Assembly (NCBI GenBank): GCA_013399695.1
Contig: VXAU01001773.1
Coordinates: 56,278-120,277, forward strand
Source of the DNA: Formicarius rufipectus
Taxonomy: Eukaryota; Chordata; Aves; Passeriformes; Formicariidae
Reading direction: 5' to 3'
Length of the DNA: 64,000 nt
A program made the position numbers and the translations under genes. This document shows positions 13,701-23,323 of this stretch, one piece after another. Below the pieces are notes generated by a model. The model saw only the letters and a list, made by a program, of their open reading frames with translations. It was not told the origin of the DNA and searched no databases. The number at the start of each line of letters is the position of its first letter. Position 1 is the first letter of the stretch.

Positions 13701-16700
13701 ACTTAGCTTACTTCAGTGGAAATTTTGGCAGACGTATAAAAGGATGCACCTAATCCGCATGTTTACATGCACTTACAGGAACAAGTCTTGAAATGGTCTT
13801 GAGCCCCCCCAACATGAATGAATATCTGTGCAAGGCTGGGTTTGGCATGGCTGGACCCAGGTTTGTGGGTCTCGGGAAGAAGCTAGGACTTGGGAGGGAT
13901 GCTCCTGCTTGTGCCGCACAAAATCATTGTATGAGCTAATATCCCAAGGGCTCGCTGATCTCTTGCCCCTTGTGGATCCCCAAAATTACCTTTTAAGCCT
14001 GAAGCGGATGCTGTGGCTGTGCTCTAGGATGGCCATCAGGGATTTCACGTCATACTCCATGGGTTTCTTAAAGCTGACACCCTCAGGCAAGCCAGCAACG
14101 GCAAGCAAGCCTGGGTCTTTCAGGAACCTCTCATACGGCAAAGGGACCACACTGCTCTTCCCCATGGCTTCACCTGGCAAGGGGGCAGAGTTACACACTG
14201 ACAAACACCCAGGCCCCCAGCCATGGGTGAGCCAGGCTGGAGCAGTAAATGCAAGAGCAAGAAATGACAACGGAACCATTAGGAGAAGATGACCCATTCC
14301 TACCCCCGCACTAAGCATGCAAGGTGCTCCAAGCCCTTTCTAAAAGCACTAATTAACAAAAAGCTTAAAAAAAGCCAATAATAAATGATGTCTCATCATT
14401 CAGGTTGCACTGTGAAGTCCTCAGCTGGGGTCACCTGGCACAAGCTGACCCCAGGGAGCTCCCAACAATGTGTCGACCCAACCCAAGCCACTGCAATGAA
14501 TAAACATGGTGCTGAAAACACAAAGCAGAAGAAACAGCCGTGAAGGAACGAGACTGGTCTGGCAAAGCAGTATCCGGATGCAGAACATTAGGTAGCATGA
14601 CACGGTGTCCTGTACCTTCATCTCCAGGCCGAGGGACAGGCAGCAAAGATTATGAGGCATTTAAGTCACTGTGGGATTTTATATTGTGGATTTTCTTTAA
14701 ATAATTTCTTTTTCTTCTCTTCTTAAAAGAAAAACCACAAACCCCACATCCAAAGATTTTACAAAACTCCTGTAAAACTTGTGACACTGTCATCAAGTCC
14801 TTATTAAAAGTGATTTCTTCAACACGTTCTTTGAAGGAGCACATGATAACTAACAACATGCAACTTGCACAAGCCATCCAGGTTCCTTGTATGTGGGATG
14901 GATAATGTTTCCATTAAGCCAATAACCAAAGTCTCAAAATGAGCCTTTGAATGACACCATGAGTTCACTTTCTGCAAACTGACAGTTTCTTTGCCCTGAC
15001 ATGCCGGCTCTAGCAGGTGTCCATCTCTCTCCACCACCTCTCTTTCTGATGAGGAAAACCTCCTGATGCCTACAGTGGCTACTTTTTAACCCAGTGTGCA
15101 AGAACACCCCAAACATATTTTTATGGGGAACATGTTACCAGCAAACTGACCTTCACAAGCCTTGCACTGCTGCACAGAGGCGTATGGTTTAGCTAAAGAG
15201 GCAATAATCATCATTAATGCCTGTTTAATAGAAGCCAGTGGTAATCAGTCATTGTGCTGGTGCAGAGATTACCTGGCTCTGGAGGGAATCTTTTTGACTG
15301 AGCATTTTCTAAGATAATTTGTTTTCAATCCCTGTTGATAGGAGGTGACTGAAAGGATAAAAAAACCTCCTGTAAGAATGATAACTGGTCATTTCTCACA
15401 GTCCTCTCAATGTTGGAAACAGAATCATCCTGGGACATGTACCATCTCCTATGATATTTCTCCCCATTCAACCAAAAGAGGCTCTTTCCAGTGGATATGC
15501 TGGGAGGGGAGCATCTGCTAGGCACATTTCTTTGCAGAGCACCTCAAGGATGGAAACAACTGATACTACTGAAACAGCAGCAAAGGCAGAATTATACCCA
15601 ATGCCAGAGCCAAAACCTCTGGTTATGCATGCCTAATCTCTTCCTGCTATGGCAATGTCAGTCACCTCGAACTGGGGACCAGCTTGTCCCCATGCACCTC
15701 CACAGATATCAGCAAGGTAAAGAGCATCACTAATCATCCTGACAGATGGGCTGCATGTCTGGTTTGTACACCCCATGCAAATGCACCCCAATTAAACTTT
15801 TTAATGTAATTATGCATTTATGGTATGTCAGATATTAATAATTCTCATACTCCCATGAGGACAGCAAATCTTAGCACTCTCCCAGCAGCAGTACAATGAG
15901 ACCTACAGCTTAGAGAGGGGATCCACCAGCACAAAAACACCCTCCCCATCCTATTCCCTTGGCTCTTTTTTATGATCCCTTCCCTCACACTTGCGCTCAG
16001 CCTTTGGAAGGCAGCAAGGGGATATGATTGCCCCTGTTAATGAGAACATTGCCTCCACATCCTTTGAGTAGTTTCAGAAAACTTCAGTGACTGTCCCAGG
16101 GGGGAAGGGATGCCACCTCCTTTTTCTGTGTGTGAAGCTTGTGGCAGGCGTGACAGCCAGCAAGAGCAATTCCTGCATGTGAGACCAGGGCAGCTGGTGG
16201 TAGATCCGATTACCCCTCTTCCTTTGTGTAGAAATGCTCCAACCCTGCACACAAACCTGGGCAACACCTGTGCCTTCGGCTCAGGGAGACCTGCACAGCC
16301 CCGGCAGAACCCTACCAGGTTCCGAATTCCAGATGAAGATGGGGAGCTGCACCCAAAAAAGCCAAATACCCAATTCTTCAGCTGATCCAGCCACGCAACC
16401 TGAACTCCACGGAACCTTCACAGTGGGCTAAAGCACACCACTGAGCACCACAGGAGAATATTGCGGCTTGCTGCGCTGTTTTCCCAACCCAACTTTGCTT
16501 TTCCTACCTACACCAGCACAGCCCTAGAGGTGCTGCCAGAGGATAAGCTGGCATCATGGCTGCTACCTCCAGCCGCCCCATGAGGGCTCCAGTGGATCCT
16601 CCTGAGAAAGAGAAAGGCACTGCCGCCACTCAAGCCACCACAGATTGGGCCTGGAGGGAGCTCTGCAACCCACTGGGTTCCATATCAACAGACATATGGT

Positions 16701-19700
16701 TATCTACATTTTAATTGCAGAAGGTTTATTACCAGGGATGATGCATATGCTGGAACAGCACCAGCTTGCTTCTTGAAGCTGGGGCTGTAGTGCCACCCTC
16801 TAGAAAATAATCTTTTTTCCTTCTACATAGACTTGCCAGGGAAAGGGGGAAAGCGAGTTTGCAGAGTCCCAACACAGCGCAGTGAAAAAGGTGCAATGGA
16901 TGCAGTGTCAGGGAAAAAGGCGTGTTTGGAAATCCCGCTCAGAGAACAGCAGAGGCTTCCCCGGGTCAGGGGCAACAGAGGATGCTTCTCCCAGCAGGGG
17001 GACTTTTTTCCCAGTTTGGAGCATTCAAAAGTGAAGAAGCAGTGGCCAAATTCCATTTCAACGGAATGTGCAACGCCAGCCCTGTGCAGGAACATATCCC
17101 ACCATACCGCCCCTGCCAGGCATCAGCAGGCATCTCCCCTTGCCAGGGAGCCGGGCTGGTGCTGAAAGCCGTATCTGTGGCAGCACTGGGCAGCTCAGAC
17201 AGCCCCAGGGGCAATTCATATCCCCAAAGGGAAGCATGAAGGTTCTTACTATAAAGCACATCAAACACTTCCTCTACCATCTTCCTGAGGAGGTACACGT
17301 CTGATCTCTGGTCCGGGGAGACCCTGAGCACCCTTCGCCCACACTCCTTTGCCTTCTTCTGCACCTCTGTGTCCTGCTCCTTCCGCTGCTGGATTCCTGT
17401 GAAGGGAGAGGAGAAAATGGGAGTCACTGCAGTGAGAAGAGGTTCACAGGTGATGACTCTGGCTGGGCAGATGGGTGCCCCAGGTCTACCACCCACCCCA
17501 GCCCATCAACTCAGATGAGATCACATCCCTCCCAGCAGTCCTCGACGTACAGAAGAAGGTGCTGGCATGGGCAGTGGTGCCAGCAGCAGGGTCGGTCATC
17601 CTGTGCCTGCCCTGCCTTTCCCTGGCTTTCCCCGTTCAGCTGCACTGAAACTGTTGTGATTAACTGCATAGCCCATTTCTTTCCTCTGGTTTCAATCTGC
17701 TTAGCCTTCAATTTCTCAGGAAAAGAATATCTGCCTTTCTTGGAGACTTTTTAACCCTTCAGCATCACGTAGCTCAGTCATACCAGTTATTTCCTGCTAA
17801 TTTCCCCCACTAAATTTCAAATAAAGAACATCTTTGGCGGTGACTTCTTTGCATCTCTAAATCCACAGAAAATTAAACACTACAGTGCATTACTGCTATT
17901 CTATCCACAGTGATTTGCAAGGCATTTTTGGTGGTGAAGGACTAATTCCTTCATCATCCTTGGCAGCCTCCTGCCAGTGATTGGCACTTGATGCCACCTG
18001 GACGCTCAAGAAGGAGCTGATGGATCCCTTCTGTTGAGAAAGCCTGTGGCTGGGACAGCAATGAAAAGGGACAGGTCAAGAGCCACATGGGATACCCCCA
18101 GCACTTGCACCTGACTTTTAGGTTACTGAAGTTAAATTACTTGAATCCCAACCCAAAACACATGCTTCTGTCTTAGTATTATTAAAAGAACATTAGGCTT
18201 ACATTCACTCTATCTTAGTTTTTTGGATCTTTACTTTTATCCTATGTATTTTTAAAGCTTTATGATGTCTTTCTTTAAAATGCTGCAACACTTGAGCTTG
18301 CTCTGAGGTTACTCATCAGGTGGCACTGCTGTCATAGGGAATAGAGCAGAGTGTAGGACCCTCAGCCAGAGCAACCCTGTTACTTTTCAGAGGTATGTGA
18401 ACTTACAGTCCTGAGCTTGGTCTCACTCTGGGTATGTTCAGTGGGATGACTGGGACCTTTTTGACCTTAAAATGGAGGCACTAACAAGAATGTAAAACAG
18501 TGTGATGACATTAATTTACTCTTCTGTAACTCAGTAATCATGTGAATGATACAAAATAGCTTAGTAAAAACTTCTCTTGCTCTCTAATTGTCCTACTTAG
18601 TTTTGTCTGTTTCATTCCCCAACTCAGTGCAAGACCTTAAGAATGTGGGATAACAAGAGAGAGAAACATTATCAGTCTTCAAAGTAGGAATGTGGTGAAC
18701 AGTACTAAATCAGGATAGCAGCACATCTCTTGGCTACTCAAAGGGATAGAGAGTCACACTAATGAAGAATTGGGTCAGTCCAAGTTTATTACTTCTTGTG
18801 AAAACATGTACAAAATATGTAATTAATAAGAAAGTAGACAGCCACTATGCCATCCCTGGCAAGCTCCGCATGCCTCCATGGCATGGTGAAACAGGCCCTG
18901 GAAAACTTTTTTGGAGTGTTTTATCAGGGTGGTGAAATGCATATACATTTGCACCCTCCAATTACTGCCTCTCCCACCAGCTAGGCATTAATGTTCTTCT
19001 GCTGACATTAATCCTGATCACTGTCAGGTCCCCTGTGCACCAGGAAAGGCTGAGTGAGAGGTTCAGATGAAGGAGGGTGTTCAAGTGAGGTCTGCAAACC
19101 GAGAGAGATAAGAGGTTTCTTATGTCTCCCAGTGATGTCTGCTTTAGATTAATTCAGATCTTTCTTAAGAGGGCAGCAAGACCATAAATCAGAGGTACTT
19201 TCAGGGATGCTTTCCACTGCATGCTAGTTGTAAGCGTTATATGGAAGGGAGTTGCATGTGGACCATTTATAATTCAAGACAGAGTTATCACATTTCACCC
19301 TCTCTCCAGTATCAGTTGCTTCGCCCAAAAGTCATCATCAAGATGCTGTGTTTTCAATAAGACATGACTATTTCTTTTTGACAAGGGTACAAATGAAACC
19401 AAAGAGAAGGGAATCAGAATCTACTGCCAGGTGTCTTATGCCATCACAGAAGTAAGGTACCAACCAGGAAATACCACAGAAGCAGAGAAAATTGGGTTGG
19501 AAGGGACCTTAAAGACCATCTCATTCCAATACCCTGCCATGGGCAGGTACACCTTCTGCTAGACCACACCCTATCCAACCCAGCCTTAAACACTTCCAGA
19601 GATGGGGCAGCCACAGATTCTCTGAGTAACGTCTGCTAGAGTCATACAACCCTCACAGGGAAGTTTCTTTCAAACATCTACACCAAATCTCTTCTCTTTT

Positions 19701-22700
19701 AGTTTAAAACTCTTCCCCCTTGTTTTGTCACTATCTGCGTGCAAAAAAAGTCACTCTTGCTCTCTTTTAAAAGTGCCTTTTAAGTACTGGAAGGGGCTCT
19801 AAGGGGCTACCCAGATCCTTCTCTTCTCCAGGCCTAACAATCCCAGCTCTCTCATCCTGAGGGAACTCCTTCCCATTGGCCACCCCACTGCCATTCACAT
19901 CTTGTGGGTACTGGAAAGGGGAGACAAGTTATTTATGAATGTGGAAAACATCCTGCAAATGCCTCCTGTTCTGCAGAATGCAATGGAGGATAACTAATAG
20001 CATCTCTTCTGGGTGCAAGTGGGATGCTCAGGGCAGCAGGAGGAGGGGCAGAGTGAAGCCATGGCAGGGAGCTGTTCCTGTAGAGCCATGTAGCACACAA
20101 GCCAAGCAGAGAGTGACCTGAGCAGCTTCACAGCACTGATGTTGCCACCAGAGCAAGCCCTTCCTGCACAATCTCTCCAATGTGTTAAGCACCTACATGG
20201 TTTCTGTCAACATAATGTATGCGCACATACAGCTGGGTTGTTTCTCTCCACTGACATCCCACCATGGGCAGTGTGCAGGAGCAGATCTGAGTCTGGGGTC
20301 CCCAGCAGCACCAAAATCAGGACCTGTCCCAGCTCCTGTGTGGAGTAGGGAAAGCAGCAGAGTTCATGTCAGGGATGATGTGCTCCAAGAAATGTGGGTC
20401 CCCCTCTACAGCATGGCTCCCACCTTCCCCTCAGCTGCCAGGCTGTTTCTGGGGAGCTGGCAGTGACACAGAGCTGGGACCTGCAACACACAGGTAACCC
20501 TCAGATACTTGGTGAATCTGATCCGAGGCTGGGGGGACATAATTTCAGCTCAAGGCATCCTGTCACCACTGTTTATCCTTCAAAAATACAAGCAATTCCA
20601 CAACGAACACTTCCAGCTACCAAATCCATCCCTGTTTTTCAAACACCAAGAAAAAAGATTTGGACCAAGAAAGCCTCTCCGCTACTTGGGGATCACGAGG
20701 ACAAACTATTTCTGCAAAATCCTCAAAAAACACTCCAGCACTCCTGCAGCATTGCTGGAGGCTAATGGTACCAGGGGAGTGAGCAACTATCCAAGCCTAT
20801 GCCACCTCAGGAATGGTTTTGGAAAGAAGAGCCAGGGCATGCAGTGCCCTCCCTGGAACAGGAGAGGCTCTGCCCACAGTTCCCACCTGCCAGCACTTCA
20901 ACCACCACTCAGCCCCATGGACAGACAGACAGCAGAGCAGTGCCCCCAAACCACAACGCTTCCATGAGCGGTGGGAGTCCCAGCTTGCACAACTGGAGTA
21001 CCCACCTCAACATGGGAGAAGATTCTTGACAGGGCATACTCACTGCAAAACTTCTGGAAGTCAGCCTGCAGCTCCTTGCGGGTGCTGAGGAAGACCCGTC
21101 CCTTTTCAGTGCCCACCACAAAGGCACTCTCCTCATGGACAGCGATGCAAGCCACCTCTGCATTCAGCTTGGAGAGCGCTGAGCACTATGAGAAGCACCA
21201 GGTTAGCGAAGCACAGGACAGGAGAGCAACCCTGCTTCCCAACCCTTGCCATTTCCCAGTGGGATTTTTTTCTTCCCATCAAAAGAAATGTTACGGTTTG
21301 GGTCAGAATTTCACGGATTTATGACATACCCTAAAAACTTTGGTGACTTCACAGCTCCATAACGACATCCAGCTAAGCTATGCTTTGCTGTAAAACAAGA
21401 ACTATTTACCCACCGTTTCACTTCACTTCTTCTTATCCTAAAAGTAAACATTTTATAGCATTTCTTTAAAAGAAAATATTTCTGTAAAAAAAAAAAGAAA
21501 AAGCCCACAACCAACAACAATTTTCCACCAGCCCTAATGAAATAAGGAACACAGGAACCTTATTTCAGCTGCAGAACACTAATATGGTCAAAGTCTGGAT
21601 TAGTTGAAAAATTTTTCTTGTACAATTCAGCAAAACAATAAAGAGATGAAAAAGACTTCCTCTATTAATCCATTTTATGTAACGTGTGCTTCCTGCTCCA
21701 TGTAATACACACGCATATGCCTTTTTGTTAGTACTTTTTGTATTACAACAGTTACTCAGTGCCAACAGCCTAAGCCATCTTCCCATAGCTACAGCACCAG
21801 TGCTAGGAAGATGCTATCCCCAGGTCATGATTTTAAAGGGAAAAAAAGGGGAGATTTTCTCAGCTGCAGCCATGGTTAGACACATCAACAGCCCCACAAA
21901 GGGGTTGGAGGATGTTGGCAGCCAGGGAGGGAGCAGGAAAGCATGGACCAATCTCCTTGAGCTACTGTCAGCTCACAGTATGCATGTACACTGAGCTTCA
22001 TTTGAGTGGGCCTAAACCACCCTCTTTATCAGGTCATTTTACCTCCTGCTCACCTCCTTCAAGGAGGCACTGAATCAAGTCCCCTAAAATAGATATTTTT
22101 AAGAAACCTCCTTCCAAAACCGAGTAGCAAACACAAGTATTTTGCTCAAAAAGCCCAATACCCAAAAAATAAACATGACTAAGGTTTGTGACATTTGGAG
22201 GCAGACCAAATCCAAACCCTTAGCCCACTTGGTGACGTGCACGTGGACCTGTAATTATTTACCAGGCACAAAGGCAGCTAGGCTTCAGTGGGCACAGAGC
22301 CTGGCACTGGAGAAGCACTGGGAAAAAGGCTGAATTTCAGGGGCAGCCTAGCTCCATGGCCCCGGTGTAAGCACTTAATGAAGACTGTGGAATAATGTAC
22401 ATTCATTAAGAAGCCAAACTATGATAACATAGTATGCTGTATGGGATGGCATGTATATAAATCATCAAAGCTGCTTGGGGTGTGTCAGCTCCAGGGAACC
22501 TGCTCCTTAGTGGGACAGTCATGTCAAAAAGAAGGAAGTTAGTATTAATGAAAAAGACCTCTACCTGCAGAGAGAAGAAAACACATCATAGATAAATGCA
22601 TTACATGTGATTTGACTTTAAAAATGAAGGGCTATTTAACACATTTCATTGCATTAGATGTTTGTTACTACACATCCGCTTTCCCTTCTTGATCACATTC

Positions 22701-23317
22701 ACAGTTAAAAATAAGATTAGCTCTGGTCCATGAGACTTAATCCAGACAGTTATCTTGTTTATGTAAGCACAGCTGACTTAGGGAAGGTTTCCACAGGGAA
22801 TTCTGCATCAAAAGATATGAACGTTATTTTCTTTGTTCTTGGAGATAAAAAACCCATTGTTCTGATGTTCCGTAAAAGTTCACGGTAACACTGTTAAAAC
22901 AGCAAGAAAAAAAAAAGCCAACCACTCTACATTCAGTTGACACCAACATAAATATTAATGGGAAAACAATACGCATCTGAGATTAACTTGTGATGACTTT
23001 CTGATCTTTATGGCTGTCAGGGCAGGAGAGGGTTTTTATTTCCCATTCCAGCAGCTCCCTGGGCTTTCCAGTAGGAGAGAGGAACAGGATAAGCTCACCA
23101 GCTCTGCTGTGCCAGTCTTGCGCCCAGCCAGCCCTGCTAAATGGAGGCCAAAGGAGGGAGGGAAATGGGGACAGGGATGCCACTGGCCTCTTACCATAGA
23201 GTCTAAGGCGGACACTAAGTTGGTGATGATTTCGTCTTTCTGGGGAAAAAACATATTCCATTGGTCAGCTCTGCAGGCGGTGAGAGTTGCATCTAAAGGC
23301 TTCCCTGCCAGGGCCAT
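1679..23317 (-). CDS. GTF2IRD1: GTF2IRD1, N-terminal half (12 spliced coding exons; gene continues past position 1)
   Basis: This is a TFII-I-family nuclear transcription factor that binds DNA through its helix-loop-helix-like I-repeats. I assembled minus-strand exons at 23317-23195, 21185-21044, 17396-17250, 14173-13990, 12478-12168, 11734-11645, 10968-10885, 9509-9326, 8090-8065, 5354-5234, 2778-2741 and 1759-1679. All introns are GT-AG, phases match at every junction, and no stop interrupts the 1531 coding bases (510 codons plus one base). The layout is a zipper-like helix at about residues 31-52, I-repeat 1 at about 121-199, a low-complexity linker, I-repeat 2 at about 335-423, and a SUMO-type IKIE motif at 495-498. 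The order and wording agree with mammalian GTF2IRD1 as I recall it, rather than with GTF2I: for example the PYRKIACDPEAVEI stretch of repeat 2. Mammalian proteins are about 950 residues, so roughly half is here. The identification rests on recall of the family, not on a database search. Confidence 0.95.
1760..2740 (-). other. GTF2IRD1: Intron 12
   Basis: GT-AG intron of 981 bases. No repeat family or second gene recognised. Confidence 0.85.
2741..2778 (-). CDS. GTF2IRD1: GTF2IRD1 exon 12, 38-base exon
   Basis: 38 bases, phase 2 in and phase 1 out, acceptor CTTCCAG, donor GTGAGG. It encodes SEKCSVSENCEP between split Arg and Gly codons, matching the mammalian S-D-K-G-S-M-S-E-D-C-G-P stretch at the same place. 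It was found because exon 11 ends in phase 2 and exon 13 starts in phase 1, which requires an exon of this phase type between them. Confidence 0.88.
2779..5233 (-). other. GTF2IRD1: Intron 11
   Basis: GT-AG intron of 2455 bases. The long plus-strand open frames here show no family resemblance. No repeat recognised. Confidence 0.85.
5234..5354 (-). CDS. GTF2IRD1: GTF2IRD1 exon 11
   Basis: 121 bases, phase 1 in and phase 2 out, donor GTTAGT. It encodes residues 431-470, with KFTKEPTKLEPSSPP and AVLDLAG recognisable against mammals. It is a Pro/Ser-rich region after I-repeat 2. The acceptor CACCAG is followed three bases later by a second AG, so an alternative acceptor shortening the protein by one residue is possible. 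I chose the first because it gives the residue count expected from mammals. Confidence 0.9.
6528..6546. repeat. Poly-T run
   Basis: Nineteen T in a row in intron 10, without a recognisable retroposon attached. Confidence 0.9.
7312..7495 (-). mobile_element. CR1 LINE 3' fragment
   Basis: The plus strand reads TTGTGTTGGAAGGGACC, then TCCAACCTGGCCTTGGACAC and the CAGGGATGGGGCA words typical of the avian CR1 3' UTR. The element's 3' end faces lower coordinates, so it is minus-oriented. 5'-truncated, noncoding. Confidence 0.88.
8065..8090 (-). CDS. GTF2IRD1: GTF2IRD1 exon 10, 26-base microexon
   Basis: 26 bases, phase 2 in and phase 1 out, acceptor CCTCCTAG, donor GTATGT. It reads MFDERIFT, flanked by split codons for Arg and Gly. 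These residues match the mammalian sequence that directly follows I-repeat 2. Its very small size makes it easy to miss by automated annotation. Skipping it alone would break the frame. Confidence 0.92.
8091..9325 (-). other. GTF2IRD1: Intron 9
   Basis: GT-AG intron of 1235 bases between the I-repeat 2 exon and the 26-base exon. A/T-rich at 8100-8400. No repeat family recognised. Confidence 0.85.
9326..9509 (-). CDS. GTF2IRD1: GTF2IRD1 exon 9, body of I-repeat 2
   Basis: 184 bases, phase 1 in and phase 2 out, acceptor TTTCAG, donor GTGGGT. It encodes residues 361-421 and part of 422. It contains VPVPYRKIACDPEAV, IPDKIPFKRPCTYGV and LKRILEERHNIHF. This is the best conserved segment of the window and the one that separates GTF2IRD1 from GTF2I. 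The basic residues around the second helix fit a DNA-binding I-repeat. Confidence 0.97.
9510..10884 (-). other. GTF2IRD1: Intron 8
   Basis: GT-AG intron of 1375 bases that splits I-repeat 2. It contains a CR1 fragment at 9845-10260; otherwise unassigned. Confidence 0.85.
9845..10260 (-). mobile_element. CR1 LINE 3' fragment, diverged
   Basis: It begins GGAATCATAAAATCATTAAGG on the plus strand, then carries CR1 3' UTR words such as CCTGTTCCAGTGCCTGACCA and TTTCTCCAGGCTGAGCCCAA. Minus-oriented, about 415 bases, and more diverged than the 7.3 kb copy. Confidence 0.85.
10885..10968 (-). CDS. GTF2IRD1: GTF2IRD1 exon 8, start of I-repeat 2
   Basis: 84 bases, phase 1 in and out, acceptor GATAG, donor GTGAGT. 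It encodes residues 333-360. The core FIKETEDINTLRECVQILF is the first helix of I-repeat 2 and is essentially unchanged from mammals. It ends NSRY, the same position at which exon 4 ends in repeat 1. Confidence 0.95.
10969..11644 (-). other. GTF2IRD1: Intron 7
   Basis: GT-AG intron of 676 bases. No repeat or gene recognised. Confidence 0.85.
11645..11734 (-). CDS. GTF2IRD1: GTF2IRD1 exon 7
   Basis: 90 bases, phase 1 in and out. It encodes residues 303-332, including GGPLIQNVHSSKRILFSIVH, a block strongly conserved in GTF2IRD1 just before I-repeat 2. The donor is CAG/GTCTGT, a weaker form than its neighbours because of C at +3. The exon is symmetric, so exclusion would keep the frame. Confidence 0.92.
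11735..12167 (-). other. GTF2IRD1: Intron 6
   Basis: GT-AG intron of 433 bases, the shortest here. No repeat recognised. Open frames crossing it on both strands are chance read-through of exon sequence. Confidence 0.85.
12168..12478 (-). CDS. GTF2IRD1: GTF2IRD1 exon 6, inter-repeat linker
   Basis: 311 bases, phase 2 in and phase 1 out, the longest coding exon here. It encodes residues 199-302, a Ser/Pro/Ala-rich, probably disordered linker between the two I-repeats. Recognisable islands are NFLYSVSLP, DHKQEV and EYNDCCG, which match mammalian positions in order. The rest has diverged. The exon is relatively GC-rich, and its acceptor TTCCCCTCAG is strong. Confidence 0.92.
12479..13989 (-). 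other. GTF2IRD1: Intron 5
   Basis: GT-AG intron of 1511 bases with a plus-oriented CR1 fragment at 12640-13078. Confidence 0.85.
12640..13078 (+). mobile_element. CR1 LINE 3' fragment
   Basis: It runs from GGAGCACCTCTCCTATTTGG-like words through CAAGGCCAGGTTGGACAGGG and GGTCCCTTCCAACCCAAGCC to ATTCTGTGGTTCTATACTATG, the CR1 3' terminus. Plus orientation, opposite to the gene. Confidence 0.9.
13990..14173 (-). CDS. GTF2IRD1: GTF2IRD1 exon 5, body of I-repeat 1
   Basis: 184 bases, phase 1 in and phase 2 out, acceptor CCAG and donor GTAATT. It encodes residues 138-198 and part of 199. It contains SSVVPLPYERFLKDPGLL, LPEGVSFKKP and MAILEHSHSIRF, which are the strand, loop and second helix of an I-repeat. 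It has exactly the length and phases of exon 9, which encodes the equivalent part of I-repeat 2. Confidence 0.95.
14174..17249 (-). other. GTF2IRD1: Intron 4
   Basis: GT-AG intron of 3076 bases inside I-repeat 1. No CR1 fragment or other gene recognised. Confidence 0.85.
17250..17396 (-). CDS. GTF2IRD1: GTF2IRD1 exon 4, linker and start of I-repeat 1
   Basis: 147 bases, phase 1 in and out, GTAAGA donor. The first half (residues 89-119) is a charged Lys/Glu/Arg-rich linker unlike the mammalian sequence I remember. From about residue 121 it reads DVYLLRKMVEEVFDVLY, the first helix of I-repeat 1 and nearly identical to mammalian GTF2IRD1. The symmetric 1-1 phase means skipping this exon would keep the frame but remove the first helix of the repeat. 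Confidence 0.93.
17397..21043 (-). other. GTF2IRD1: Intron 3
   Basis: GT-AG intron of 3647 bases. It contains a CR1 fragment at 19484-19865 and a short GACA repeat near 20922-20935. The stretch 17800-19470 has no recognisable feature. Confidence 0.85.
19484..19865 (-). mobile_element. CR1 LINE 3' fragment
   Basis: The plus strand reads TTGGGTTGGAAGGGACCTTA, GATGGGGCAGCCACAG, CTGGAAGGGGCTCTAAGG and CTTCTCTTCTCCAGGCC, which is typical CR1 3' UTR. Minus-oriented. Confidence 0.9.
21044..21185 (-). CDS. GTF2IRD1: GTF2IRD1 exon 3
   Basis: 142 bases, phase 0 in and phase 1 out, GTGAGT donor. It encodes residues 42-88, starting CSALSKLNAEV and ending QKFC. It completes the heptad series I31, L38, L45, V52 begun in exon 2. 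It then enters the highly conserved AVHEESAFVVGTEKGRVFL block, a signature of TFII-I-family N-termini. Exons 2 and 3 must be spliced together for the zipper to exist. Confidence 0.93.
21186..23194 (-). other. GTF2IRD1: Intron 2
   Basis: GT-AG intron of 2009 bases that splits the leucine-zipper-like helix. A/T-rich in the middle. No repeat family recognised. Confidence 0.85.
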
Positions 23318-23323
23318 ATTCAC
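23195..23323 (-). CDS. GTF2IRD1: GTF2IRD1 exon 2, first coding exon
   Basis: The acceptor is a pyrimidine-rich tract ending in CAG, just above 23323. Six untranslated bases precede the ATG at 23317-23315. The start context is good, with A at -3 and G at +4, and no other in-frame ATG precedes it in the exon. The exon encodes residues 1-41, beginning MALAGKP and ending VSALDSM, and closes at a GTAAGA donor in phase 0. The KDEIITNLVSALDSM part is the first half of the N-terminal leucine-zipper-like helix that in mammals mediates dimerisation. Residues 5-25 differ most from the mammalian form I recall. Confidence 0.93.
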
